Notes: generated by a model not told the origin, from the letters alone. A DNA stretch of 46,904 nucleotides from Terriglobia bacterium (GCA_020073145.1 JAIQFS010000041.1:1-46904); one strand, 5' to 3'; positions 7,687-16,974 are shown, counted from the first letter of the stretch. Made by a program: numbers and translations.

Positions 7687-9048
7687 ATGATCGCAACCGT
7701 GAATCCCGCCACTGGCGAAGTCGTGCGAAGGTTTGAGCCCCTGACGGAGGCGCAACTCGAAGGCAAGCTGGCGGGCGCCGACCGGGCCTTCCGCAGCTAC
7801 CGGCGAACTTCCTTTGCCGACCGCGCTCGCTGGCTGCTGCGGGCGGCCGAGATTCTGGAAGCCGATCGCGACCGGCTGGGCCGGGTGATGACTCTGGAGA
7901 TGGGCAAGCCGATCGCCGCCGCGCGGGGCGAGGCGGCCAAGTGCGCGCTGGCCTGCCGCTACTACGTGGAACACGGCGAGCGGCTACTGGCGGACGAGGC
8001 GGTCGACCTGGGGAGCGGCCGTGCTTTCATCAAGTACCAGCCCATCGGAGCCGTGCTCGCCGTCATGCCGTGGAACTTCCCGTTCTGGCAGGTATTCCGT
8101 TTCGCGGCGCCGGCGTTGATGGCGGGCAATGTAGGACTCCTCAAGCACGCCTCCAACGTCCCGCAGAGCGCGCTCGAAATCGAGGACGTGATCCGGCGCG
8201 CGGGATTCCCGGAGGATGTGTTCCAAACCCTGTTGGTCGGCTCCAGCCAGGTGGCGCGGGTGATCGACGACCCGCGCGTCAAAGCCGTCACACTCACCGG
8301 CAGCGAACCGGCGGGCATGCAGGTGGCCAGCCAGGCCGGGAAACAGATCAAGAAGACCGTGCTCGAGCTGGGCGGGAGCGATCCGTTCATCGTGACTCCC
8401 AAGGCCGATCTGGACCGCGCCGTGCGCACGGCGGTGGAGGCGCGCTGCATCAACAATGGCCAATCGTGCATTGCGGCCAAGCGCTTCATCGTGGACGCGA
8501 CCATCGCGGACGAGTTCGAACGCCGTTTCGCCGCCGGTATGGCCGCACTCAAAGTGGGCGACCCCATGGACGAGAGCACGCAAGTCGGTCCGCTCTCGAC
8601 GCCGGATATGGTGGAGGATCTCGACAAGCAGGTGCGCTGCTCGGTGGAGATGGGCGCGCGCATACTCACCGGCGGCAAGCGGCCGGCCGGCCCGGGTAAC
8701 TTCTATCCGCCAACCGTCCTCACGGACGTGCCGGTCCAGTCGCCGGCGTACCGCGAAGAATTGTTCGGACCTGTGGCGGTGGTGCTGAGGTACAACGGGA
8801 TCGAGGAGGCCATCCGGCTCGCCAACGACACCGAGTTCGGTTTGGGCGCAAGCGCCTGGACCAACGATGAGGCCGAGCAGCGACGCTTCATCGACGAAAT
8901 TGACGCGGGAATGGTGTTCATCAACGGCATGGTGGCGTCCGACCCGAGAGTGCCCTTCGGCGGCGTAAAGCGCTCGGGCTACGGCCGGGAGTTGAGCGCG
9001 TACGGGATCCGCGAGTTCATCAACGTGAAGACGGTGAGAGTGGCGTAG
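7687..9048 (+). CDS. NAD(P)-dependent succinate-semialdehyde-type aldehyde dehydrogenase
   Basis: A 453-residue aldehyde dehydrogenase of the compact SSADH/GabD class. It opens with the typical 'NPATGEVV' strand; 'PWNFPFWQVFRFAAPALMAGN' is the coenzyme-binding region, 'TLTGSEPAG' precedes the general-base segment 'LELGGSDPF' (Glu227), and 'NNGQSCIAAKR' carries the nucleophile Cys261. The end has 'FGGVKRSGYGRELSAYGIREF'. It oxidises succinate semialdehyde or a related aldehyde to the acid. The length matches the short SSADH group (about 455). No strong Shine-Dalgarno sequence is visible before the ATG. The GTG of the next gene lies 8 bp after the stop, so co-transcription is likely. Confidence 0.9.
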   Translation: MIATVNPATGEVVRRFEPLTEAQLEGKLAGADRAFRSYRRTSFADRARWLLRAAEILEADRDRLGRVMTLEMGKPIAAARGEAAKCALACRYYVEHGERLLADEAVDLGSGRAFIKYQPIGAVLAVMPWNFPFWQVFRFAAPALMAGNVGLLKHASNVPQSALEIEDVIRRAGFPEDVFQTLLVGSSQVARVIDDPRVKAVTLTGSEPAGMQVASQAGKQIKKTVLELGGSDPFIVTPKADLDRAVRTAVEARCINNGQSCIAAKRFIVDATIADEFERRFAAGMAALKVGDPMDESTQVGPLSTPDMVEDLDKQVRCSVEMGARILTGGKRPAGPGNFYPPTVLTDVPVQSPAYREELFGPVAVVLRYNGIEEAIRLANDTEFGLGASAWTNDEAEQRRFIDEIDAGMVFINGMVASDPRVPFGGVKRSGYGRELSAYGIREFINVKTVRVA

Positions 9049-9056
9049 CGGGCACC

Positions 9057-9718
9057 GTGGAGCGCTCCCTGTTGATCGAGGTGCTGGCCGAGAAAATCGC
9101 GGCGGTGCATCGGCCCCATCCGGTGCGGGTCGCCGTCGACGGCGTCGACGCGGTTGGCAAGACGATGCTCGCCAATGAGCTCGTGAAACCCATTCGCAGA
9201 CGCGGCCGTCCCGTGATCCGCGCCTCTATAGACAGTTTTCACAACCCGCGCCGTGTGCGCTATCGGCTGGGACGTAGCTCTGCCGACGGATACTTCCGGG
9301 ACTCTTTCAACTACGCGGCGCTGACATCGCTTCTCCTCGGTCCGCTCGGTGCGGACGGATCGCTGCGGTTCCGGCCCGCGGTTTTCGATTGTCGAGCGAA
9401 CGCTGAGGTCGCGGCGCCCTTCGAGACGGCGGCTCGCAACGCAGTCCTGCTCTTCGACGGTGTTTTTCTGCTCCGCCCGGAGCTCCGTTCGCACTGGGAC
9501 TTCAGCGTATTTCTCGATGCGCCGTTCGAAGTGACGATCGCGTGCGCCGCCCGCCGGGATGGCAGTTCCCCGACCCAAACGCACCGGAGAATCTTCGCTA
9601 CGTGGAAGGCCAGAAACTGAATTTGCAGACCTGTGAGCCCAAGCGAACGGCGACCCTCGTGGTCGACAATGAAGACCTGGCGTCGCCTGAGATCGTCGCG
9701 GAAGTTCGTTCAAACTAA
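9057..9718 (+). pseudogene. uridine-kinase-like P-loop kinase, frameshifted
   Basis: Residues 1-171 read as a nucleoside-kinase-like P-loop protein: 'VRVAVDGVDAVGKT' (Walker A GVDAVGKT), 'IRASIDSFHNPR' and 'LLFDGVFLLRPEL' are hallmarks of the uridine kinase/phosphoribulokinase group. At 9567-9571 the frame breaks in a run of four C. Adding one C continues the expected C-terminus (D-P-N-A-P-E-N-L-R-Y-V-E-G-Q...), which ends with TAA at 9716-9718. Without it the product ends at 9620 as 187 residues with a garbled tail. The restored stop overlaps the convergent VWFA gene stop by 3 bp, supporting it as the ancestral end. This is either a real pseudogene or a homopolymer sequencing error. The start is GTG at 9057. 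Confidence 0.75.
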
Positions 9719-10650
9719 TCAGACGGCGCGTAGTAGCCGAGACGCCAGTGCGCCCGCAGTTTGCCCAAGCCGCGCGGTGGCAGTAGTTTCACCTCGATGC
9801 GGTGGTAGCGGCCGTCCCGCGGCGGGTCATGCGGCCCGTAGCCGAGCACGTAGCGGTTGCGCAGTTCGATGGCGATCTTCAGCGCGATATCGGGGAAATC
9901 GGAGGAGGCTGCCGCGAACATGTGGGCGCCGGTCAATTCAGCGATCCGGTTCATCAGGCCGGCATCCTGGTCGTACCCGCCCACCAAGACGGTGTAGATC
10001 AGGACGTCGCTTTCCTTCACCAAGGTATCGAGTTCGTGCTGCGTATAACGGCTGTTGTTCTCGCCGCCATCGGAGAAGAGCACGATCGCCTTCTTGGTCT
10101 TCCGGGATTTATGCATTTCGTCAATCGCCAGATACAAGGCATCGATCAAGGCGGTAGACCCACCGGACTTGGTCAGCAGAACCTCCGTGGACACGGTACC
10201 GGTGTCAGCGGTCAGCGGAACAGTCAGGCGCGGAGAACTGTTGAACTCCACCAGGAAGAACTCGTCTTCGGGATTGGAGATCTTCAGGAACTGGGAGGCC
10301 GCCTGGCGCCCTTGCGGCAGCGCGCTCCGCATACTGCCGCTGGTATCGAAGACCAGTCCCAAGGCGATAGGCTCGTCTTCGCTGGAGAACGAGGCGATGG
10401 TCTGCTCGACCTTGTCGTCGAAGATCCGGAAGTTCTCCTTCTCCAGACCGGTGATCGGGTGGTTCAGCTCATCGTTGACGGTGACGGGGACCAGCACCAG
10501 GTTGGTATCGACGCGCAGGTTCGCGCTGGGCATAGCCGGCCCTTTGTTCGAGGGTCGGGCGCGCCGCTCGATCGAGGCCTGGCCGAAGGCGCCGAGCGCC
10601 ATTGCCCCCAGGAGCAACGCTATACCGACGATGCGCCGCCGATCTATCAC
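9715..10650 (-). CDS. secreted VWFA-domain protein (acidobacterial VWFA-related family)
   Basis: A 311-residue protein with a signal peptide (about residues 1-23, 'ALGAFGQ'). After 'LRVDTNLVLVPVTVNDELNHPITGLEKENFRIFDDK', the typical N-terminal strand block of the VWFA-related acidobacterial proteins, the von Willebrand factor A domain starts near residue 93. Its MIDAS motif is D-T-S-G-S, with 'GGSTALIDALY' and 'LFSDGGENNS' as the other metal-site segments. VWFA domains bind ligands or partner proteins through a divalent metal; the partner is unknown. It is probably periplasmic or surface-exposed. The start is a GTG at 10650 with weak ribosome binding. It converges with the kinase-like gene and is divergent from the FecR gene. 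Confidence 0.88.
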   Translation of the reverse strand: MIDRRRIVGIALLLGAMALGAFGQASIERRARPSNKGPAMPSANLRVDTNLVLVPVTVNDELNHPITGLEKENFRIFDDKVEQTIASFSSEDEPIALGLVFDTSGSMRSALPQGRQAASQFLKISNPEDEFFLVEFNSSPRLTVPLTADTGTVSTEVLLTKSGGSTALIDALYLAIDEMHKSRKTKKAIVLFSDGGENNSRYTQHELDTLVKESDVLIYTVLVGGYDQDAGLMNRIAELTGAHMFAAASSDFPDIALKIAIELRNRYVLGYGPHDPPRDGRYHRIEVKLLPPRGLGKLRAHWRLGYYAPSD

Positions 10651-10692
10651 CAGTGCTGACGATATTGTACGCTAGTCCGTAAGAGGGGACGG

Positions 10693-11523
10693 ATGGCTAC
10701 AGCGAGCCGACTCGCGGCGCTGTTTCTTTGCGGGGGTGCCGCAATGGCGCAGCAGGTGGTGGGCGCGCGCGCCGGCACAATCAGCTTCACCACGGGAGCC
10801 GTATTTGTGGATGGACAGCCGGCTCGGGCGACTCCCGTGAAGTTTCCCTCTTTGAACGAGGGCCAGGTGCTGGGAACCGATCGGGGGCGGGCGGAAGTGC
10901 TGCTCGCTCCGGAAGTCTTCCTGCGTCTCGGATCGCAGAGCGCGATGCGTTTGGTGCGCGCTCCGCTGGACGACACGCAAGTGGAGCTAGAGCGAGGCGC
11001 GGCTCTGGTTGAGGTCTTGGAGACGTTCAAGGGCGGCCGGATTCAAATCCAGGTGGGCGAATCGCGCACCGAGTTCAAAGGTCCGGGGCTTTACCGCTTC
11101 GATGGGAACTCCGGAGTGCTGCGGGTCTTCGGGGGAGAGGCCGAGGTGCAGACCGGCGACCAGAAAGCGCGGGCCGGACGGGGCAGGCAGATCCAGTTGG
11201 CGGGCCCGCCGGCCACCGCGAAATTCAACCCCAAGAAAGTCGACGCCTTGCATCGCTGGGCCGCAGCCCGGTCCTTCTACCTGTTCGCTTCCAGCGTGCA
11301 GGCGCGCGAGCGGCAAAGCCACTGGGAGTTTACGCAGACGGGCTGGTTCTGGAACCGTAATTACGACCTCAAGTTCTTCTCGCGGCCGGCCGCTGTGTGG
11401 TACAGCCAAATGCTGGCGCGCAAGGCGCGGGAGCAAGCCGAGTTTGAAGAATCAAAAGAAGGCCTACTAATCGAAACGGCGGGTACGGTCCGTCTGGAAC
11501 CCAGGGCGTGGACGGAACGGTGA
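10693..11523 (+). CDS. secreted FecR-domain protein
   Basis: A 276-residue exported protein: signal peptide about residues 1-19 ('GGAAMAQQ'), then a FecR-like beta domain (about 30-165) with 'G..LGTDRGRAEVLLAPEVFLRLG', 'LVEVLE' and 'YRFDGNSGVLRVFGGEAEV'. The C-terminal 90 residues include 'ALHRWAAARSFYLFASS' and 'WFWNRNY', a conserved tail seen in its neighbour too. FecR domains are usually periplasmic signalling or binding modules; there is no TonB receptor or sigma factor nearby, so classical iron signalling is not indicated. GAGGGGACGG precedes the ATG. The following paralogue starts at a GTG overlapping this stop codon, so the pair arose by tandem duplication and is translationally coupled. 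Confidence 0.8.
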   Translation: MATASRLAALFLCGGAAMAQQVVGARAGTISFTTGAVFVDGQPARATPVKFPSLNEGQVLGTDRGRAEVLLAPEVFLRLGSQSAMRLVRAPLDDTQVELERGAALVEVLETFKGGRIQIQVGESRTEFKGPGLYRFDGNSGVLRVFGGEAEVQTGDQKARAGRGRQIQLAGPPATAKFNPKKVDALHRWAAARSFYLFASSVQARERQSHWEFTQTGWFWNRNYDLKFFSRPAAVWYSQMLARKAREQAEFEESKEGLLIETAGTVRLEPRAWTER

Positions 11524-12260
11524 AGGCATATTGGATCATCTTGTTGTGCGCAAATGCCGCCGCGGCGCAGCACGTTGTGGGCGCGCGGGCCGGTACGGTC
11601 GACCTCACGATCGGAGAGGTCTCGGCGGATGGGCAGCCGCTTCGCGCGACCCAGACCAACTTTCCTCTGCTGAGGGACGGCCGGCGGATCCGGACCGGCG
11701 ATGGCCGCCTCGAACTGCTGCTGGCTCCCGGCGTTTTTCTGCGGCTGGGGGAGCGAGGAGCGTTGCGGATGATCCAGACACGGCCGATGACACGCTGGTG
11801 GAGTTAGTGCAAGGCACGTCCCTAGTGGAGGTGGTGGAAACCACGAAGGACGACCGGATCCGAATCCAGGTTGGCAAAACCCAGACAGAGTTCCACGGTA
11901 TGGGGGTTTACCGTTTCGACACGGATGCCGGCGTGCTGCGCGTTTTCGGCGGCGAAGCCGAGGTACAAGCGGGCAGCAACCGGATTGTAGCCGGACGCGG
12001 CAGACAGGTAAGTTTGCGAGAAAGGGCTTGTCACGTCGAAATTCAATCCGAATCAGAAGGACGATCTGCACCGGTGGGCGGCGCGCCGTTCCTTCGAGCT
12101 ATTCGCTTCGAGCAAAGAGGCTCGCAGGCAGAAGGTGACTCACTGGGAGATGACGCGGACAGGCTGGTCGTGGAACCGGGATTTCGGCATGCGGTTCTTC
12201 TCGAAGCTGGTGATTCGAGATTACGAAGCCACGCACCCCCCGGTGGAGCCAGTGCCGTAG
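11520..12260 (+). pseudogene. second FecR-domain paralogue with two compensating frameshifts
   Basis: A GTG at 11520, overlapping the stop of the previous gene, starts a signal peptide ('LLCANAAAAQ') and the same FecR-type domain. The reading frame shifts by a missing base at about 11781-11784 (a G would restore 'ALRMIQTRADDTLVEL') and shifts back by an extra base at about 12018. It then continues in the original frame through 'KFNPNQKDDLHRWAARRSFELFASS' and 'WSWNRDF' to TAG at 12258-12260. With both corrections the product aligns gap-free to its neighbour across these junctions. As written, the product stops near 11807. The cause is mutation or two assembly indels. Confidence 0.75.
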
Positions 12261-12276
12261 TTCCAGCAGCCCGGAC

Positions 12277-13332
12277 TTAGCGAAAGTCTTCCTGCAGCTT
12301 CTCGAGGGCCGAGCTGCCGGGGCAGAGCTTTTCGTACGGAACTTTAATGAGCGCCGTATCGGGGGTATCGCTCATCTCGTGTAAGTCGGGAACCGTCTCG
12401 TCGATATAGAGCAGGCCGGTGACGATCTCGCCCTTGCCGTACCGCTCCTGCATAAAGGAGAAGACCTTTTCGCGGTCGGTGGGATCGTAGTCCGGCGGCA
12501 CGCCTTTGAACGAGACCGTGCTGCCGTCGTGCATGGTGACGTTGACCGCCCCGTTCTTGCCGATGGTGGCGAGAATCTCCGTTGCCGGCGCCACGAAATC
12601 GGTTTCGGTGGCGGCGCGCGCCTGCTGGCGCACGTGCAGGTAGCTTTTGGTGGAGCCCTCGTGATCGTTGAAGGTGACGCAGGGAGAAATGACATCCACC
12701 AGCGCGAAACCGCGGTGCGTCATGGCGGCTTTCAAGATGGGCACGAGTTGTTCTTTATCGCCGGAGAACCCGCGGGCGATGAAAGTGGCGCCCAGACTGA
12801 GTCCGAGGGAAACCGGATCGATGGGGGCCATGCGATTGGCCTCTTTGCGCTTGCTTCTGGATCCCAGGTCGGCCGAGGCCGAGAACTGACCTTTGGTCAA
12901 GCCGTAGACGCCGTTGTTTTCGATGACGTAGAGGATTCTCAGATTGCGGCGGATGGCATGGCACATGTGACCGAGGCCGATGGAAAGCGAGTCGCCGTCG
13001 CCGGAGATGCCGATGTAGGTCAGCTCGCGATTGGCGGCGTTGGCGCCGGTGGCGATGGGGGCCATGCGGCCGTGCGCCGAGTTGAAGCCGTGCGCGCCGC
13101 TCACAAAGTACGCGGGGGTCTTGGACGAACAGCCGATGCCGCTCAGTTTGGCGATCATGTGCGGCGGCAAAGAAAGTTCCCAGATGGCGCGGACCAGGGC
13201 GGCGGTGATGGAGTCGTGGCCGCAGCCCGCGCACAGAGTCGACATCGATCCTTCATAGTCGCGGACGGTCAGGCCGAGCTCGTTGCGCTTGAGACTGGGA
13301 TGAACGGCGACGGGCTTAGTGATGGACGGCAA
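12277..13332 (-). CDS. korB: 2-oxoacid:ferredoxin oxidoreductase, beta subunit
   Basis: A 351-residue thiamine-diphosphate subunit of a 2-oxoglutarate- or pyruvate-type ferredoxin oxidoreductase. Visible hallmarks are 'STLCAGCGHDS' (Fe-S/TPP-proximal Cys pair), 'GIGCSS', the TPP-binding 'GISGDGDSLSIGLGHM...ENNGVYGLTKGQ', and 'DVISPCVTFN'. With KorA it decarboxylates a 2-oxoacid with CoA and passes electrons to ferredoxin. The start is ambiguous: a TTG at 13332 has GGGAGA five nt upstream, and another TTG lies at 13356; either overlaps the end of korA (17 or 41 bp), implying translational coupling. It is the last gene of the operon with korA and the FAD protein. Confidence 0.92.
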   Translation of the reverse strand: MPSITKPVAVHPSLKRNELGLTVRDYEGSMSTLCAGCGHDSITAALVRAIWELSLPPHMIAKLSGIGCSSKTPAYFVSGAHGFNSAHGRMAPIATGANAANRELTYIGISGDGDSLSIGLGHMCHAIRRNLRILYVIENNGVYGLTKGQFSASADLGSRSKRKEANRMAPIDPVSLGLSLGATFIARGFSGDKEQLVPILKAAMTHRGFALVDVISPCVTFNDHEGSTKSYLHVRQQARAATETDFVAPATEILATIGKNGAVNVTMHDGSTVSFKGVPPDYDPTDREKVFSFMQERYGKGEIVTGLLYIDETVPDLHEMSDTPDTALIKVPYEKLCPGSSALEKLQEDFR

Positions 13333-15154
13333 GGGTTTCTCCCATCTGGCTGGCAATGCTTTCGATCACGCGCCTGGCGCTCAGCGGGAAGCCGCCGTAG
13401 ACCAGCACCGAGCGCAGTTTCTCCTTGGGCACGCTGGTCTCCAGAGTGAGCAGCGAGCGAAGCTGCGCGTCGCGGTTCTGCTCCACCACGTAGAGGAGGT
13501 CGTGCTCTTCCAGGAAGGCTTCGGCGATGGCGTCGAAGGGGAACCCGCGGACGCGGAGGAAATCGGCATTGACGCCGCTGGCGGCCAGCACATCCACGGC
13601 CTCGCGCACCGCCGCGTCGCAACCTCCGAGCGTGATGATGCCGAACTGCGCGCCCGGCTTTTTCACGACCAGGCTGGGCGGAACGAACGCGGCGGCGGCG
13701 CGCTGCTTGCGGGCGAGCCGGTCGATCACTTCGCGGTACTCGTCGGGGATCTCGGTATAAGCGCCGCTCTTGGCGTGGCCGGAGCCGCGCACGAAATAGG
13801 CGGCCTTGGGATCCACACCGGGAAGAGTGCGGGGCGCTACATTATTTTCGTCTTCGTTGGTGTAGCGCAGGAATTGAGTGATCTGTTTCAACTCCTCGGC
13901 GCCGAGAACGCGGCCGCGGTCCGGCTTGTAGGATTCGTCCCAGGTGAGCCGCGGGATGACCCAGTCATTCATGCCGATGTCGAGATCGGTGAGCATGAAA
14001 ACGGGCGTTTGGAAGCGCTCCGCCAGGTCGAAGGCCTTGGGCGCGAATTCGAAGCACTCATGCGGATTCGCGGGGAACAGCAGGATGTGCTTGGTGTCGC
14101 CGTGCGAGGCATACGCGCATTCGAGAAGGTCGCCCTGCTGAGTGCGCGTCGGCATGCCGGTAGACGGCCCCACGCGCTGGACATCGATGACCACGACGGG
14201 GATCTCCGCGTAGTACGCGAGGCCGAGCAGCTCATTCATGAGCGAGATGCCGGGACCGGCGGTGGAGGTGAAGGCGCGCGCGCCGGCCCACGAAGCGCCG
14301 ATCACCATCCCGATGGCGGCCAGCTCGTCTTCGGCTTGCAGGATGAGGTAATTGTTTTTGCCGGTTTCGGGGTCCCGGCGGAACTCTTCGCAGAACTCTT
14401 TAAAGGCATCCATCACGGAAGTGGACGGAGTGATGGGATACCAGGCGGCCACGGTCGCGCCGGCGTAGACGCAGCCCAAGGCGGTGGCGGTGTTGCCATC
14501 GATGAGGATCTTGTCGCGATTGGCGTCCATCTTCTCCAGACGGAACGGGAGCGGGTCGAAGTGTTCCTTGGCGTAATCAAGACCGAGGCGCAAGGCCTTC
14601 CGGTTGGATTCGCGCAGAGCCTTCTTGGCGGAAAACTTCTCGTCAAGCAACTGCTCGACGATGTCCATATCGATATCGAGCGCGGCGATGAGCGCGCCGG
14701 CATAGGCGATGTTCTTCATGAGCACGCGTTCGCGCGGATCGCGGAACTGCTCGTTGCACATCTGGGCCAGCGGCACACCGAGGAAGGTAATGTCGTCGCG
14801 GTGGAGCTTGGGGTCGAGCGGCCAGGTGGAATCGTAGAGCAGATAGCCGCCTTCGCGGACCTCACTGACGTCGCGGTCGTAGGTTTGGCCGTTCATGGCG
14901 ACCATCAGATCGTAGTCGAGGGCGCGGGCGGTGTAGCCGTCCTTATTGACGCGGATCTCATACCAGGTGGGCAGCCCCTGAATGTTGGAGGGGAACAGGT
15001 TCTTGCCCGAGACCGGGATGCCCATGCGAAAGATGGCCTGCATGAGCAATCCGTTGGCGCTGGCCGAGCCGGTGCCATTGACATTGGCCAGCTTGACCGC
15101 AAAATCGTTGACTCGTGTTTCAGTTGGGGAAGATATGCTTACGCCGGTACGCAT
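13316..15154 (-). CDS. korA: 2-oxoacid:ferredoxin oxidoreductase, fused gamma-alpha subunit
   Basis: A 612-residue subunit with the gamma domain (about residues 18-195, starting 'KLANVNGTGSASANGLLMQAIFRMG') fused to the alpha domain (about 220-610). The latter has 'GNTATALGCVYAGATVAAWYPITPSTSV', 'QAEDELAAIGMVIGASWAGARAFTSTAGPG' and 'YVVEQNRDAQL'. This fusion is the normal KorA layout in aerobic and Acidobacteriota enzymes. Together with KorB it forms a CoA-acylating 2-oxoacid oxidoreductase (2-oxoglutarate most likely from similarity of pattern). The ATG at 15154 overlaps the upstream FAD gene by 16 bp, and the 3' end overlaps korB, so the three are one operon. Confidence 0.93.
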   Translation of the reverse strand: MRTGVSISSPTETRVNDFAVKLANVNGTGSASANGLLMQAIFRMGIPVSGKNLFPSNIQGLPTWYEIRVNKDGYTARALDYDLMVAMNGQTYDRDVSEVREGGYLLYDSTWPLDPKLHRDDITFLGVPLAQMCNEQFRDPRERVLMKNIAYAGALIAALDIDMDIVEQLLDEKFSAKKALRESNRKALRLGLDYAKEHFDPLPFRLEKMDANRDKILIDGNTATALGCVYAGATVAAWYPITPSTSVMDAFKEFCEEFRRDPETGKNNYLILQAEDELAAIGMVIGASWAGARAFTSTAGPGISLMNELLGLAYYAEIPVVVIDVQRVGPSTGMPTRTQQGDLLECAYASHGDTKHILLFPANPHECFEFAPKAFDLAERFQTPVFMLTDLDIGMNDWVIPRLTWDESYKPDRGRVLGAEELKQITQFLRYTNEDENNVAPRTLPGVDPKAAYFVRGSGHAKSGAYTEIPDEYREVIDRLARKQRAAAAFVPPSLVVKKPGAQFGIITLGGCDAAVREAVDVLAASGVNADFLRVRGFPFDAIAEAFLEEHDLLYVVEQNRDAQLRSLLTLETSVPKEKLRSVLVYGGFPLSARRVIESIASQMGETLAVHH

Positions 15155-16974
15155 GACTTTTCCGTGGTGGACTCTGCCGCGTATGGAATCTGTAGTTCAA
15201 ATTTCTGCATGTCCCAGGCCGAAGTCGGACAGCGTTCCGCGCACAAGCCGCAGTGGACGCACAAGTCCTCGTCTTTGAGCATCAGCCGCTTGGTCTGGGG
15301 AAGCGGAGTGGAGGCATACAGCGCCTGATCGAGATTCGTGGCCGGGGCCGACAGATGCTGGCGGAGTTGCTCTTCCTCGGCGTCGGGCGCCATGGTCAAA
15401 CACAGCAACGGGCAGATGTCGATGCAGGCGTCGCACTCGATGCAGCGGGCCGGATAGAAGACGGTCTGAATGTCACAGTTGAGGCAGCGCTGCACTTCCC
15501 GCGCGGTCTGCTCGGCCGAAAAACCCAGTTCCACCTCGATGTTGATCTGCTGAAACCGCCATTCCAGGTCGACGTGCTGCATCTTCTGCCGCGCGGCGGG
15601 GTTGTAATCGTTGTGATAGCTCCACTGGCCGAGCCCCATCTTCTGGCTGACGAGGTTCTGGCCCTGGGCGAGGCGCTCGGTGACCGAGAGGCCCTCGCAG
15701 TAATTGTGAATGGAGATGGCGGCCTGATGGCCGTGCTCGACGGCCCAGATGATGTTTTTGGGTCCGAAGGCGGAATCGCCGCCGAAGAAAATACCGGGGC
15801 GCGAGGACATCATGGTGACCTGGTCAACCACGGGCTCTTCCCACTTGTTGAACTCCACGCCGAGATCGCGCTCAAACCAGGGGAAGGCGTTCTCCTGGCC
15901 GATGGCGAGGATCACGTCATCGGCGGGCAGGAAAATAGTGTCGATGGTCTTAGAGTTCTTGGCGGCCTTATCCCACTCGAGACGCTCGAACTCCATGCCC
16001 TTCAGCTTGCCGTCTTCAATCACGAACCGCTTGGGGGCATGATTGATCAGGATCTCAACGCCTTCTTCCTCGGCATCGTCGAGCTCCCAAGCGGAAGCCT
16101 TGAAGAAGCCGCGCGGGCGGCGGGCCATGACCTTGATGTCTTTTCCGCCGAGCCGGCAGGAGGAGCGGCAGCAATCCATGGCGGTGTTGCCGACCCCGAT
16201 GATGAGCACCTTCTCGCCGACCGAATCGATGTGGCCGAAAGCGATGGATTCGAGCCAGTCGATGCCGATGTGGATGCGGTCGGTGTCGTGACGGCCGGGC
16301 AGTTCCAGTTCCTTGCCACGGGGCGCTCCGCTGCCCACGAAGATGGCGTCGAAGCCCTGGTCGAGCAGGGCCTTCATGCTGGTGACGGGAGAGTTGTACC
16401 GGATGTCGACCCCCATGTTGAGGATCATCTCGACTTCTTCCATCAGTACTTTCTCGGGCAGGCGGAAGGCGGGGATGTTGGTGCGCATGAGGCCGCCGGG
16501 CTTGTCATTTTTGTCGAACATGACAATTTCATAGCCGAGCGGCAACAAGTCATTGGCCACGGTCAGAGAGGCGGGACCGGCGCCGATGCAGGCGATGCGC
16601 TTGCCGTTCTTTGTTTTGGGAATTTCGGGAAGGAGATGACCGATCTCGCCGCGATGATCGGCGGCGACGCGCTTGAGGCGGCAGATGGCGACGGGTTTTC
16701 CGTCCAGGCGGCCGCGGCGGCAGGCCGGCTCGCACGGGCGGTCGCAAGTCCGGCCGAGGATCGCCGGAAAGACGTTGGACTCGCGGTTCAGAAGATAGGC
16801 GTCGGTATAGCGGCCCTGTGCAATCAGCCGGATGTATTCCGGGACATTGGTGTGGGCCGGACAAGCCCACTGGCAATCGACCACTTTATGAAAGTAGTTC
16901 GGGTCATCCGTATTGGTCGGTTTCAACCGAGGTCCCCCCCAAGGCATGAGCCGCAGGACAGCGGCCCAACCCAT
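15139..16974 (-). CDS. GltD-like FAD/NAD(P)H oxidoreductase with three Fe-S regions
   Basis: A 611-residue protein. The N-terminal region has Cys patterns C-x3-C and C-x3-C-x3-C ('DCQWACPAHTNVPEYIRL', 'CDRPCEPACRR'), as in glutamate synthase small subunit and dihydropyrimidine dehydrogenase. Next come the FAD motif 'CIGAGPASLTVANDL' and the NAD(P) motif 'LIIGVGNTAMDCC', then two [4Fe-4S] ferredoxin motifs, 'CIECDACIDICP' and 'CVHCGLCAERCP', near the C-terminus. It lacks any glutamate synthase large-subunit partner. Overlap with korA suggests that it moves electrons between reduced ferredoxin from KorAB and NAD(P)H. The start at 16974 is the best of several in-frame choices (an ATG at 16947 and a longer frame from 17013). 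Confidence 0.9.
   Translation of the reverse strand: MGWAAVLRLMPWGGPRLKPTNTDDPNYFHKVVDCQWACPAHTNVPEYIRLIAQGRYTDAYLLNRESNVFPAILGRTCDRPCEPACRRGRLDGKPVAICRLKRVAADHRGEIGHLLPEIPKTKNGKRIACIGAGPASLTVANDLLPLGYEIVMFDKNDKPGGLMRTNIPAFRLPEKVLMEEVEMILNMGVDIRYNSPVTSMKALLDQGFDAIFVGSGAPRGKELELPGRHDTDRIHIGIDWLESIAFGHIDSVGEKVLIIGVGNTAMDCCRSSCRLGGKDIKVMARRPRGFFKASAWELDDAEEEGVEILINHAPKRFVIEDGKLKGMEFERLEWDKAAKNSKTIDTIFLPADDVILAIGQENAFPWFERDLGVEFNKWEEPVVDQVTMMSSRPGIFFGGDSAFGPKNIIWAVEHGHQAAISIHNYCEGLSVTERLAQGQNLVSQKMGLGQWSYHNDYNPAARQKMQHVDLEWRFQQINIEVELGFSAEQTAREVQRCLNCDIQTVFYPARCIECDACIDICPLLCLTMAPDAEEEQLRQHLSAPATNLDQALYASTPLPQTKRLMLKDEDLCVHCGLCAERCPTSAWDMQKFELQIPYAAESTTEKSCVPA

Noticed and set aside
10693-12260. 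FecR genes as part of an iron-sensing FecIR system
   Set aside because: No ECF sigma factor or TonB-dependent receptor is present, and the proteins have signal peptides rather than the FecR anti-sigma layout.
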